Source: Bradyrhizobium cajani | Lineage (GTDB): Bacteria > Pseudomonadota > Alphaproteobacteria > Rhizobiales > Xanthobacteraceae | Direction of reading: 5' to 3' | NCBI RefSeq assembly: GCF_009759665.1 | Contig: NZ_WQNE01000001.1 | Coordinates: forward strand, 434,001 to 498,000 | DNA length: 64,000 nucleotides | Shown: one piece after another, positions 1 through 8,662 of the stretch | Layout of the letters: every line of letters begins with the position of its first letter | Numbering within the stretch: the stretch's first letter is position 1 | Notes under the pieces: model-generated | Told to the model about the DNA's origin: nothing | Databases searched by the model: none | The model's input: only the letters and a program-made list of their open reading frames with translations | Position numbers and translations under genes: made by a program

Positions 1-984
1 CTCCAGCACGTGGAAGGCGAGCGCGCCGCTCGCTCGATGCGGGCGGTTATTCAGGATCGCGGAGGCCATGTCGGCGACACCGATGGAGCGGAACTCGCCT
101 TCGACATGACCGTGCGTCGACGGCACCGTCTCAAATTCCCCGCCGGTCTTCGCGACCTGCACCTCGCCGCCGAAGCGGTTCGGGTCCGGCACCAGCATGC
201 TGCCCTTGTCGCCGTAGATCTCGATCGGCGCGTGCCGGTGCTTCGGCACGTCAAAGCTCATCGCGATCGAGACGACCGCGCCACTTTCGAATTCGAGCGT
301 CCCTGCAACATGGGTCGAAACCTCGACGGGGATCAGCGTGCCGTTCATCGGCTGGCTGGTGACCAGGCGCTCGGATTTCGGGCGCGCGATCGAACCCATG
401 ACGCTCGCGACCGGACCGAGCAGTTGCACGAGATCGGTGATGTAGTACGGCCCCATGTCGAGCATCGGCCCTCCGCCGCGCAAGTAATAAAAGCCCGGCG
501 CCGGATGCCAGCGCTCATGGCCGGGGCAGCCGAAGAAAGCGCTGCCCGCGACCGGCGTGCCGATCGCACCGTCGTCGATCAGCTTGCGCGCGGTCTGGTG
601 CCCACCGCCAAGAAACGTATCCGGCGCACACCCGACGCGCAGGTTCTTCTGTGCGGCGAGTTCGATCACCTTGCGGGCTTCCGCGACGTTGATGCCGAGC
701 GGCTTCTCGGAATGGACATGCTTTCCGGCATTCAGCACCGCGAGACTGACGTCCGTGTGGGCGAGCGGCACCGTGAGATTGATGACGATCTCGACGTCAT
801 CGCGTTTGAGCAATTGATCGACCCGCATCGCCGGCAGCCCGAAAGCAGCGCCCTGCCGCTCCGCGACGTCACTGCGCATGTCGGCGAGCGCCTTGATTTC
901 CATGACCGCGAAGCGCTGGGCAGCTTTCAGATAAGCTGTGCTGATATTGCCGCAGCCGATGATTCCGATGCCGATTTTTCTCAT
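1..984 (-). CDS. Gfo/Idh/MocA-family NAD(P)-dependent oxidoreductase (3' end outside window)
   Basis: The reading frame is open from an ATG at 984 to the window edge (328 codons), so the C-terminus is missing. The N-terminus has the dinucleotide-binding glycine motif (IGIIGCGNIS), and further on the family's EKP signature (HSEKPLGIN) that carries the conserved lysine. These enzymes oxidise or reduce sugars, inositols or similar polyols with NAD(P). A GGAG ribosome site lies about 6 bases before the ATG. It is the last gene seen in an operon with a sugar-type ABC transporter, 21 bases after the inner permease gene, so the substrate is probably the imported sugar or polyol; the exact substrate cannot be read from sequence. 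Confidence 0.88.
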   Translation of the reverse strand, partial: MRKIGIGIIGCGNISTAYLKAAQRFAVMEIKALADMRSDVAERQGAAFGLPAMRVDQLLKRDDVEIVINLTVPLAHTDVSLAVLNAGKHVHSEKPLGINVAEARKVIELAAQKNLRVGCAPDTFLGGGHQTARKLIDDGAIGTPVAGSAFFGCPGHERWHPAPGFYYLRGGGPMLDMGPYYITDLVQLLGPVASVMGSIARPKSERLVTSQPMNGTLIPVEVSTHVAGTLEFESGAVVSIAMSFDVPKHRHAPIEIYGDKGSMLVPDPNRFGGEVQVAKTGGEFETVPSTHGHVEGEFRSIGVADMASAILNNRPHRASGALAFHVLE

Positions 985-1005
985 TGTGATCTCCGTGAGG
1001 TATCG

Positions 1006-1854
1006 TCATCCCTTGACCGCGCCTGCCGTGAGGCCGGCGACGATGTGCTTCTGCGCCAAAAGGAAGAGCAGGATCGTCGGCAGGATGGTCAGCGTGATGA
1101 AGGCCAGGATCAGGTGCCACTCGGACGAATACTCGCCCTGATAGACCATGATGCCGAGCGGCCAGGGATAGAGCGCATCAGTGTTGAGCATCACCAACGG
1201 CAACAGATAGGCGTTCCAGCTGTTGACGAAGGTGATGGTCCCAACGGTCGCCAGGATCGGCCGAGACAGCGGCAGCGTCACGTAGCGGAAGAATTTGATG
1301 TAGCTGCAGCCGTCGACCAGCGCGGCCTCGAGCAGCTCATAGGGAATGTCCTTGAAGAAGCGGCGCAACAGCAGCACGCTCATCGCGAGGCTGAAGGCCA
1401 CCTGCGGCAGCGCAACGCCGAAATAGGTATCGAGCAGTCCGAGATCGCGCACCTTGATGAACAGCGGAAGCACCGCGGTCGCCGCCGGAAACAGCAGGCC
1501 GAGCGTCAGGTAGCTCAGCAACATCGAGCTGCCGTAGAACTTGATATGGGCGAAGGTGAACGCGGCCATCGAGGCGACGATCAAGGTCAACGCCACCGCG
1601 AGCGACGAGATGATCAACGAGTTGCGCAGGAGCTGCCAGTAGCGCACGGAGAACAGGATGTCGGCATAATTCTGCCACTCCCAGTGCTGCGGCAGGCCGA
1701 ACGGATTGACGCGAAGTTCGCCGAGCGACTTGAAGCCGCCGAGCAAGGTCGCGAGCAGCGGCACCAGCACGAAGACGGCGACCAGGGCGAGGAACAGCGC
1801 CTTGAACAGCACGGCGGGATCGAACGGCGTGCGGGTGGCATCGACGCTACTCAT
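1006..1854 (-). CDS. Carbohydrate ABC transporter permease, MalG-type
   Basis: A 282-residue inner-membrane permease with about six hydrophobic segments. It carries the cytoplasmic EAA loop that contacts the ATPase (EAALVDGCSYIKFFRYVTLP). The start is placed at the ATG whose first bases overlap the stop of the preceding permease gene (GATGAGTAG), which indicates translational coupling; an upstream in-frame start at 1887 would run into that gene and has no ribosome site. It pairs with the MalF-type permease to form the channel of a CUT1-like sugar importer. No ATPase gene is visible; it may lie left of the window or be shared from elsewhere. Confidence 0.92.
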   Translation of the reverse strand: MSSVDATRTPFDPAVLFKALFLALVAVFVLVPLLATLLGGFKSLGELRVNPFGLPQHWEWQNYADILFSVRYWQLLRNSLIISSLAVALTLIVASMAAFTFAHIKFYGSSMLLSYLTLGLLFPAATAVLPLFIKVRDLGLLDTYFGVALPQVAFSLAMSVLLLRRFFKDIPYELLEAALVDGCSYIKFFRYVTLPLSRPILATVGTITFVNSWNAYLLPLVMLNTDALYPWPLGIMVYQGEYSSEWHLILAFITLTILPTILLFLLAQKHIVAGLTAGAVKG

Positions 1855-2809
1855 CGCGCATGAACCATCGCTTGTAGGTGAAGGCAAAGGTCACGCAGAT
1901 CACGAACAGGATGACACCGATGGCGCTGCCGTAACCGACCCGCATGCGGGAGATGCCGTTGTTGTAGAGAAAGCTCACCATCGTGTTCGAGGAGTCCGCA
2001 GGTCCGCCGCGCGTCAGCGGCATGACGAGGTCGAACAGCTGCAGCGAGCCGACGATGGCGAAGAATATGGAGAGCCGGATCGTCGGATAGAGCAAGGGGA
2101 TGACGACATGGCGGAGGGTTTGCGACCGCGTTGCGCCATCGATGCGCGCGGCCTCGATCAGGGTCTTGTCGAGGCCCTGGAGCGCCGCGATGAACAGCAT
2201 CATGTGGAAGCCGAAGTACTTCCAGACGACCACGATCAACACCGCCAGCATCGACGTGTCGGTCGAAGCGAGCAGATGCGGCGGTTCCGCACCGAAGGAA
2301 CGCCAGATCGAGGCGACAAGGCCGTAGTCGCCGTCATAGACGAAGCTGAAGATCAGCCCGGTCGCGATCTCGGCCAGGATATAGGGCATGAAGAACAACA
2401 TGCGCAGCGCCACCGCTCCGCGAAAACGCTCCGCAAGCATCAAGGCCAGCGTGAGCGCGAGCGGCAGCTGGATCGCGAGCGAGACCGCGATGATCAACCC
2501 GTTGTTGCGTAGTGCGAGCCAGAATGCGCGCGTTTCCAGCACGAAGCGGTAGTTGTCGAAGCCGACCCAGTTGGTCGGCCTGCCGAACCCGTTCCAGTTG
2601 AAGGCCGAGTACCATGCGGCCTCCCCGACCGGCAGCACCACGAACAGCGTGAACAGCATCAACGCAGGCGGCAGGAACAGGATCAGTACCGTGAAGCGGC
2701 CATCCCAGCTCGGGCCGCGAACCGCGATTGGTGAGAACGATGTCTCCGCGACGCCTATCACCGGTGAGCTCGCGATCCGCCGCGCCACCGTCAGTTGCCC
2801 TGCTTCCAT
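1847..2809 (-). CDS. Carbohydrate ABC transporter permease, MalF/UgpA-type
   Basis: A 320-residue permease with a hydrophobic first segment at about residues 38-62 and an EAA loop near residues 220-240 (EAARIDGATRSQTLRHVVIP). It is the partner of the MalG-type permease downstream and overlaps its start by a few bases. Its own start overlaps the end of the binding-protein gene by 19 bases, a packing typical of sugar ABC operons. The first 35 residues are poorly hydrophobic and the true start could be slightly further in. Family assignment is secure; the transported sugar is not identifiable. Confidence 0.92.
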   Translation of the reverse strand: MEAGQLTVARRIASSPVIGVAETSFSPIAVRGPSWDGRFTVLILFLPPALMLFTLFVVLPVGEAAWYSAFNWNGFGRPTNWVGFDNYRFVLETRAFWLALRNNGLIIAVSLAIQLPLALTLALMLAERFRGAVALRMLFFMPYILAEIATGLIFSFVYDGDYGLVASIWRSFGAEPPHLLASTDTSMLAVLIVVVWKYFGFHMMLFIAALQGLDKTLIEAARIDGATRSQTLRHVVIPLLYPTIRLSIFFAIVGSLQLFDLVMPLTRGGPADSSNTMVSFLYNNGISRMRVGYGSAIGVILFVICVTFAFTYKRWFMRDE

Positions 2810-4050
2810 GCCGCTTCGATCGCTTTGGCGGCGTCCTGCGGACTCATGCTGCCACCGGCGATCTCCGCGGTGACGTCGTTGACAACGCGGCCGACCGAGG
2901 GGCCGAGGCTCTGGTCATAGAAATTCTGGTGGTAGTTCGACTTCACCAGATTGGCCGCGATCAGCTTCATGAAGGAATTGTTGAGGCCGGCGTCCGCGCC
3001 CTGCACCACGGGGATGATGAAGTTGCCCGCAGCAAGACGTGTCTGCACGTCCCTGGAGACGAAGTATTTCAGGAAATCGACCGCCTCCTTCGGCGAGCCT
3101 TTGGTGATCAGCCAGCCGGTGATGCCGCCGAGCGTATCTGTCGGCGCGCCCTTGCCGCCGGCCGCGACCGGAAAGTCGAACCAGCAGATCTTGTCCTCGC
3201 TCAAGCCGACCTTGTCGGCGGCGAGCGCACGCTGCAAATGATAGACCGTGCTGATCGCGAGCGTCATCGCCGCCTTGCCGTCGCCGAAATAGCCGACGGC
3301 CTGCGGGTTCTTGAAGCCGAGAAAACCGTTCTGGAAAGGCTGGAGATCGACGAGCTGCTTGAACAGCTCGCCGGATTTCTGGAAGGTCTCGCCGGCAAAG
3401 CCGCCGTTGTCGCCGCGCAGCGCCGCATCGAACGCCGCCTTGCCGCCGATGCGCACCGCAAGATGAGTCCAGTAGAAGTGCAGCGGCCATTTGTCGGCGC
3501 CGCCGACCACGATCGGAGTCACGCCCGCCGCCTTCAGCGTCTTTACCGCGGCGAGCAGATCGTCCCAGGTCTTGATCCCCGCGGGATCGACCTTCGCCTT
3601 GGCCATCAGCTCCTTGTTGCAGAGGAAGCCGACCTGCGACAGCGCGGTCGGCAGGCCGTAGACGCGGCCGTTGCTGGTGAAGGCGGCGAGCGCCGCCGGC
3701 GTGAGGCTGTCGCTGTAACCCTTCACCTGATCGGTGATGTCGTCGAGGACGCCGGCCTCGATCTGCGTCTTCAGGACGCCGCCGGCCCAGCTGTAGATGA
3801 TGTTCGGCCGGTCCTTGGATTGCAGGATGGTCGGCAGCTTGGCCTTGTAGGCCTCGTTCTCGAGGAACTGCATGTCGACCTTGACGCCGGGATGCGACGC
3901 CTCATAGGCCCGGGCGACCTCCTCCCAGATCTTGACCTGGGCCGGGTTCGCCTCGATGTGCAGCCATTTCACCGTCGTGTCGGCTGCAGCGACGTTGGCC
4001 CCAAGCAGGCATGCGACAGCGGCGAGTCCCAGCTTTCTGAGCAATCTCAT
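2791..4050 (-). CDS. Extracellular sugar-binding protein (family 1 solute-binding protein)
   Basis: A 419-residue periplasmic receptor that delivers a carbohydrate to the two permeases encoded downstream. An N-terminal Sec signal of about 23 residues ends near an AAA-DTT cleavage region, followed by the typical family-1 pattern (IWEEVARAYEASHPGVKVDM). The ATG at 4050 is chosen because GGGAGG lies 5 bases before it; the GTG one codon earlier would have almost no spacing. It is the first gene of the operon and reads away from the tolC-type gene across a roughly 470-base divergent intergenic region, where its promoter should lie. Confidence 0.92.
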   Translation of the reverse strand: MRLLRKLGLAAVACLLGANVAAADTTVKWLHIEANPAQVKIWEEVARAYEASHPGVKVDMQFLENEAYKAKLPTILQSKDRPNIIYSWAGGVLKTQIEAGVLDDITDQVKGYSDSLTPAALAAFTSNGRVYGLPTALSQVGFLCNKELMAKAKVDPAGIKTWDDLLAAVKTLKAAGVTPIVVGGADKWPLHFYWTHLAVRIGGKAAFDAALRGDNGGFAGETFQKSGELFKQLVDLQPFQNGFLGFKNPQAVGYFGDGKAAMTLAISTVYHLQRALAADKVGLSEDKICWFDFPVAAGGKGAPTDTLGGITGWLITKGSPKEAVDFLKYFVSRDVQTRLAAGNFIIPVVQGADAGLNNSFMKLIAANLVKSNYHQNFYDQSLGPSVGRVVNDVTAEIAGGSMSPQDAAKAIEAAWKQGN

Positions 4051-4516
4051 CACGTCCTCCCAACCGGCTTCTTTTCTTTGGCTGCAATCCTGCCTTCAAT
4101 TTTTGAGGTACGCAACTAAATACCTGATCGACGCACCTCACATGAGAGGTGGCTCGCAAGGGCGACCGGGACCCCAACATGGCCAGCGGCAGCATTGCTG
4201 ACACAAAAAATATAAGTTATATCAATAACTTATGTGGATTTTGCGCCATTGCACCGAGAATCGGCGAAATTCGCTCGGAGTGCAGCCAAGGGGCAGTCGG
4301 GCGAAAATACGGGCTCTCCTGTGATCCCTGCCTTGGCGGCGAGGCACCATGTTACCCTTTCGGTGCCTCCGGCGTGGCAAAAATGCGACATGGGCGCTTA
4401 TGATTTGTTCAGTTTTCTAGTTTTTCCTAGCTTGTCGTTCCAGTCCTTGCCAAGCTTTCAGCCAATTTTCCCGGGGGTCCCCGCGACCGAATTGTTCGGA
4501 GAGGGGGGAGGATCAA
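4051..4516. other. Divergent intergenic region, sugar operon / adhesin exporter
   Basis: About 466 bases with no convincing gene. It must hold the promoters of the leftward sugar ABC operon and the rightward tolC-type gene. The middle (about 4200-4235) is much more AT-rich than its surroundings and contains a perfect inverted repeat listed separately. Short open frames here have no ribosome site and no recognisable protein pattern. Confidence 0.6.
4212..4233. promoter_or_regulatory. 9-bp perfect inverted repeat, possible operator
   Basis: ATAAGTTAT and its exact reverse complement ATAACTTAT are separated by four bases (ATCA). The repeat sits in an AT-rich island in the divergent region, 162 bases upstream of the sugar-binding protein start and 284 bases upstream of the tolC-type start. 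The size and symmetry fit a dimeric-regulator site such as LacI, GntR or MarR proteins use. There is no T-run, so it is not a good terminator. Function is inferred. Confidence 0.45.
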
Positions 4517-6187
4517 TTGCTAAGGCGCATTCTCTTTTCAGGTGCATTATTTCTCGCTCCGTGCAGCGGCGCGCTGGCGGAGCCGTACTCGATTAGCGAC
4601 GCCTTGAAACAGGCCGTTCGCACCAATCCGGGGGTTGGCGAGGCGTCTGCCAATCGCCGCGCCACCGAAAGCGAGCTTCGACAAACCCAAAGCACGCTGC
4701 TCCCGCAAGTGCGCATGGAGGCGCGGTGGGGGCCCGAGAAATTCGACCAGAGTGCTGCCGTGGCGAGCGGCACCGCCCTACCCATCCCGGTGGTGGGAAA
4801 TGGCTCCTGGCGAAACGGGTCTCAGGAATCCGTGGTCGTCCGCCAGATATTGTTCGACGGCTTTGCCTCGATTCACGACATATGGCGGCAGACGGCCCGC
4901 GTGAACGCGGCCGCGTTCCGTGTTCGTGAGCGCACCGAGTTGATCGCCTTGGACGCGGCGGAAGCCTATGTCGACGTCGTGCGCTATTTGCGACTGGTCA
5001 CGCTCGGCGAGCAGAACGTCGCGAACCATGAAAAGATCTTCGCCAACGTCAACACGCGTTTCTCCGGCGGACGGGCCGGCGAAGGCGACCTCGAACAGGC
5101 GCGTGAACGCGTTGAAAATGCGCGCGCAACGCTGGCGGAATTCCGCCGGAGCCTGGAGGAAGCGCGCGCCAAATACCGCAAAGTCGTGGGACTTGAAGCC
5201 ATCAATCTTCGTTTCCCGGGACCGCTCGGCGGCTTGCCCACGAGCCGCGACGAGGCGCTCGCAACGACGGTCCGCTTCAATCCCACCATTCAGGCCGCTC
5301 AGGCTGACGCTGATGCGGCAAAGCACGCATTCCGCGTGACGGATGGCGCTTTTGTGCCGACCTTCTCGCTCGAGGGTCGGGCTACGCACAACGACAATAC
5401 GTATCCTTATCTTGGCGTCACTCACGACGACTACAGCGGCAAGGTCGTCATGTCCTGGGATGTCTTCCGGGGCGGTCAGGACGTCTGGCGACGATCCGAG
5501 ATGGCCGAGCGCTACGTCGAGAGCACTGCGCGACATGCGCGTTTGCAGCGCGACGCCATCGAATCCATCGACAAGGCCTGGGCGGCGCGCACGGTCACCT
5601 CGACACGCATCGCGGCCCTGGTGCGGCAACTCGAGGCTGACCGGAAGACGATTGCGGCATTCCAGAAAGAATATGAACTTGGTCAGCGCTCGCTGATCGA
5701 TCTGCTGAATGCTCAGAACCAGTATTTCAATGCGCTCGTTTCGCTGACTTCGGCGCGCGGGGTCATCGTGTTCGCCGACTATCAGCTTCTGGCAGCGATG
5801 GGCACGCTGCTCGAATATCTGAAGGCTCCCCCGCCGGTCGATGCCGCGCCGGTGGATCTCGGAATTTTCGGAACACCCGACTTCAAGGCGCCCACGCTTC
5901 GCGTGAAGCTGCCCCAGACCGGCTCCGAACCGCTGAACGTCCCGGTGCCTCCTCCCCAGCCCGCGCCACAGCGTCTGGGTTATGCCAGTGAAGCGCCCGA
6001 GCCTGATGCCTTCAGGGATCGATGGCCGCGGACTTCCTATCAGCCAAGTATGGTCGGCGTGACGGAGTGGCTCACGCAGCAGCGCAGCAGCGATCCTGTC
6101 GCCCTGCAGACGTCTCCTGTTACCGCTTACGCGGCGAACCAGAAGCCGCATTGGCTCGCGACGGCCTTCGAGCCTGTTCGGAGATAG
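4517..6187 (+). CDS. TolC-family outer-membrane channel of a type I secretion system
   Basis: A 556-residue outer-membrane efflux protein: Sec signal over residues 1-21 (ending SGALAEPYS), then two repeats of long amphipathic helices typical of TolC/OEP proteins (for example YELGQRSLIDLLNAQNQYFN). It forms the trans-periplasmic exit duct. After the OEP fold, at about residue 430, comes an extra tail of about 120 residues rich in proline that ordinary TolC lacks. The start is TTG, chosen because a strong GGGGGGAGG lies 5 bases upstream and the signal peptide begins directly there. It heads the series ABC transporter, HlyD adaptor, LapG-type protease, so it is the likely export pore for the giant adhesin (LapE-like role). 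Confidence 0.9.
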   Translation: MLRRILFSGALFLAPCSGALAEPYSISDALKQAVRTNPGVGEASANRRATESELRQTQSTLLPQVRMEARWGPEKFDQSAAVASGTALPIPVVGNGSWRNGSQESVVVRQILFDGFASIHDIWRQTARVNAAAFRVRERTELIALDAAEAYVDVVRYLRLVTLGEQNVANHEKIFANVNTRFSGGRAGEGDLEQARERVENARATLAEFRRSLEEARAKYRKVVGLEAINLRFPGPLGGLPTSRDEALATTVRFNPTIQAAQADADAAKHAFRVTDGAFVPTFSLEGRATHNDNTYPYLGVTHDDYSGKVVMSWDVFRGGQDVWRRSEMAERYVESTARHARLQRDAIESIDKAWAARTVTSTRIAALVRQLEADRKTIAAFQKEYELGQRSLIDLLNAQNQYFNALVSLTSARGVIVFADYQLLAAMGTLLEYLKAPPPVDAAPVDLGIFGTPDFKAPTLRVKLPQTGSEPLNVPVPPPQPAPQRLGYASEAPEPDAFRDRWPRTSYQPSMVGVTEWLTQQRSSDPVALQTSPVTAYAANQKPHWLATAFEPVRR

Positions 6188-6322
6188 TCCCGACTCCGCC
6201 ATTGGAACCGGGAACAAGCGCGTTTGGCAGTGCCGCCGAACGGCGAAGGGCGATTCGTGGATTAACCTTTAGTTGCGCTTTTGCCAATTTAACCAAATGC
6301 TTCCTATGCGTTTTCCGCTATC

Positions 6323-8662
6323 TTGGAATGCCGGTTCGCCGCTCGATCCGCGTTATTTCATATTGGACATTGGCACTTGTTATTTCGATCATCCGAGTCA
6401 AGCCGCGCGCATAGCCGCCCCATTGGCGAGCCGACGGTTGCGCTTGAACCCGAGCAAGCGAGTCATCGTCGCGACGGGGATGACCCACTTGCCGCATCGC
6501 TCGTGTACCTCGCGTCGTATCATGGCCGCGCCGTAAGCCGCGAGGCGTTGCTGGGCGGCCTGCCGATCGTCGACGGACAATTGTCGGTCCCGCTCTATGA
6601 TCGCGCAGCTCGGCGTGCGGGGCTCGAGACCGAAGCCGTCAAGCGGGACATTGCCGACATTCCCGCGCTGGTGCTGCCGGCAGTTCTGATCATGAAGAAC
6701 GGGACGACGCTGATTCTCCTGGCGTTCGATCAAGCCCGAAGCAATGTGAAAGTCATCAATCCGTCCCTGACGGATTACACGCCCGAACTCCAGGAGATTC
6801 AGACCGTCTCGTCCGGATACACCGGATACGCATTTTTCGTCAGGGCCGCGGTGGAGAGCAACGCCCGCGCCGTCGCCGCGGGCGACCTGCCGCGAAGCCA
6901 CTGGTTCTGGTCGGTGGTCAAGCTGCATTGGCGCAGCTACGGTCACATCGCGCTCGGCGCCTTTCTGATCAACATGCTTGCGCTGGCGACACCGCTCTTC
7001 ACCATGAGCGTTTACGACCGCGTCGTTCCAAACGGCGCAATTCCCTCCCTGATCGCGCTATCGATCGGAATGGGGCTGGCGATAGCGTTCGATTTTATTT
7101 TCCGAACGGTTCGCAGCCGCATGATCGACGTTACCGGCAAGACGATCGACGTCATCCTTGCCGCCAACATCTTCGAGCACATCATGGGCGTGAAGATGGC
7201 GCAGCGGCCTCCCTCGGTGGGTATCGTCGCCAATCAGTTGCGCGATTTCGACTCGGTCCGCGAGTTCTTCACCTCCGGCAGTGTCGTCTCCGCAACGGAT
7301 CTGCTGTTTGCGGTCTTGTTCATCGGAATCCTCTTCGTGATTGCCGGGCCGCTGGCCTGGATACCTCTGGTGATGCTGCCGGTCATGCTCCTGATCGGCG
7401 TCGCACTGCAGCGCCCTCTCGACCGGGCCATGAAGCGTCAGCAGGCTGAAGCCGCGGCCAGGCATGGCGTGCTGGTCGAGTCGCTGTCCGGCATTGAGAC
7501 GATACGCGCGACCGGTGCCGAGGCCCGCATGCAGACGGCCTGGGAGCGATCGGTCGCCGCTACCGCCCGCTCGGGCGAAGACGTTCATTTCTGGGCCTCG
7601 CTTGCTCTCACCAGCGCCAACACGGCCCAACAGCTCACCAGCCTCAGCCTGATCGTCGTCGGCGTATTCCTCATCCTCGACGGCAAGCTCACCGTAGGCG
7701 CCCTGGTGGCGGCAAACATGCTGGCGGGGCGCATCCTCGCTCCGATCGCGGGAATTGCCTCGGTGATCACGCGCGGAACGCAAACCCTGAGTTCGTTGAA
7801 GGCGATCGATCGGATCATGTCGCTGGAGCGCGAACGGTCGCCCACGCGCGCCTATGTCTCCAGGCGCATCCGCGACGGCGCGATCGCTTTCGAGGGCGTC
7901 AGCTTCACCTACCCCAATGCGCCGGGCAAGGCGCTGGACAAGGTGTCGTTCAGCATCGAAGGCGGGGAGAAGGTCGGCATCATCGGACGCGTTGGATCCG
8001 GCAAGACCACCGTTGGACGGCTTCTGCTCGGCTTCTACGAGGCGCAGGAAGGCCGGATCCTCGTCGACGGCGTCGATTCACGGCAATACGATCCCGCCGA
8101 CCTGCGGTCCGGCGTCGGCTTTGCGATGCAAGACACTGAACTGTTTTTCGGGAAGCTGCGCGACAATATCGCATTGGGCAAGCCCGAGGCCACCGACGAA
8201 GAGATCCTGGCTGCTGCGCGCCTGTCCGGGGTCGAGGCGTTCATCGCGGGCCATCCCTTGGGCTACGACATGCCGATCTCGGAAGGCGGTCGCAGTCTGT
8301 CGGGCGGTCAGAAGCAGGCCATCGGCCTTGCGCGCGTGCTCATCAGGAAGCCGAAGATATTGTTCCTCGACGAACCGACCGCGCATTTCGACGTCCGCAG
8401 CGAGGCCGAGTTTCTAGAGCGCCTGAAGACGCTACGCGACGAGCGGATGACGATCCTGATCTCGACGCATCGGCTTTCGCTGCTCAACATGGTCGACCGC
8501 CTCCTGCTGTTCGACAACGGCCGGCTGGTCGCTGACGGCCCGCGCGACAAGGTTCTCGCGCTCCTGCAGGGCAAGCCGGCGTCATCCGCGCCGAGCCAAC
8601 CCGCAACGCCGCCAGCTGCCGCGCAGCCGGCCACTGCAATGGCCAGAACCAATGTCGTCTGA
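6323..8662 (+). CDS. Type I secretion ABC transporter (permease-ATPase, LapB-like)
   Basis: An inner-membrane exporter driving secretion of the adhesin. From about residue 55 there is a C39-peptidase-like domain (DPLAASLVYLASYHGRAVS) in which the catalytic Cys is missing, as in exporters of RTX and large adhesins that do not cut a leader. The transmembrane domain covers about residues 205-480. The nucleotide-binding domain has Walker A GRVGSGKTT near residue 555, signature LSGGQKQ and Walker B ILFLDEPT. The stop overlaps the start of the HlyD gene. The start is uncertain: the frame opens with TTG at 6323, no good ribosome site is seen, and the first 50 residues do not look conserved. Confidence 0.9.
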   Translation: MECRFAARSALFHIGHWHLLFRSSESSRAHSRPIGEPTVALEPEQASHRRDGDDPLAASLVYLASYHGRAVSREALLGGLPIVDGQLSVPLYDRAARRAGLETEAVKRDIADIPALVLPAVLIMKNGTTLILLAFDQARSNVKVINPSLTDYTPELQEIQTVSSGYTGYAFFVRAAVESNARAVAAGDLPRSHWFWSVVKLHWRSYGHIALGAFLINMLALATPLFTMSVYDRVVPNGAIPSLIALSIGMGLAIAFDFIFRTVRSRMIDVTGKTIDVILAANIFEHIMGVKMAQRPPSVGIVANQLRDFDSVREFFTSGSVVSATDLLFAVLFIGILFVIAGPLAWIPLVMLPVMLLIGVALQRPLDRAMKRQQAEAAARHGVLVESLSGIETIRATGAEARMQTAWERSVAATARSGEDVHFWASLALTSANTAQQLTSLSLIVVGVFLILDGKLTVGALVAANMLAGRILAPIAGIASVITRGTQTLSSLKAIDRIMSLERERSPTRAYVSRRIRDGAIAFEGVSFTYPNAPGKALDKVSFSIEGGEKVGIIGRVGSGKTTVGRLLLGFYEAQEGRILVDGVDSRQYDPADLRSGVGFAMQDTELFFGKLRDNIALGKPEATDEEILAAARLSGVEAFIAGHPLGYDMPISEGGRSLSGGQKQAIGLARVLIRKPKILFLDEPTAHFDVRSEAEFLERLKTLRDERMTILISTHRLSLLNMVDRLLLFDNGRLVADGPRDKVLALLQGKPASSAPSQPATPPAAAQPATAMARTNVV

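Noticed and set aside
10..1863. Long plus-strand frame of 617 codons opposite the oxidoreductase and permease genes
   Set aside because: Its product is rich in Arg, Asp and His with no domain pattern; the minus strand encodes clear family proteins, and such shadows are common in GC-rich DNA.
2728..4119. 463-codon plus-strand frame opposite the sugar-binding protein gene
   Set aside because: The minus-strand product has a signal peptide and family motifs; the plus-strand product does not resemble a protein.
4778..6217. 479-codon minus-strand frame opposite the tolC-type gene
   Set aside because: Shadow frame without ribosome site; the plus-strand product fits the TolC family along its length.
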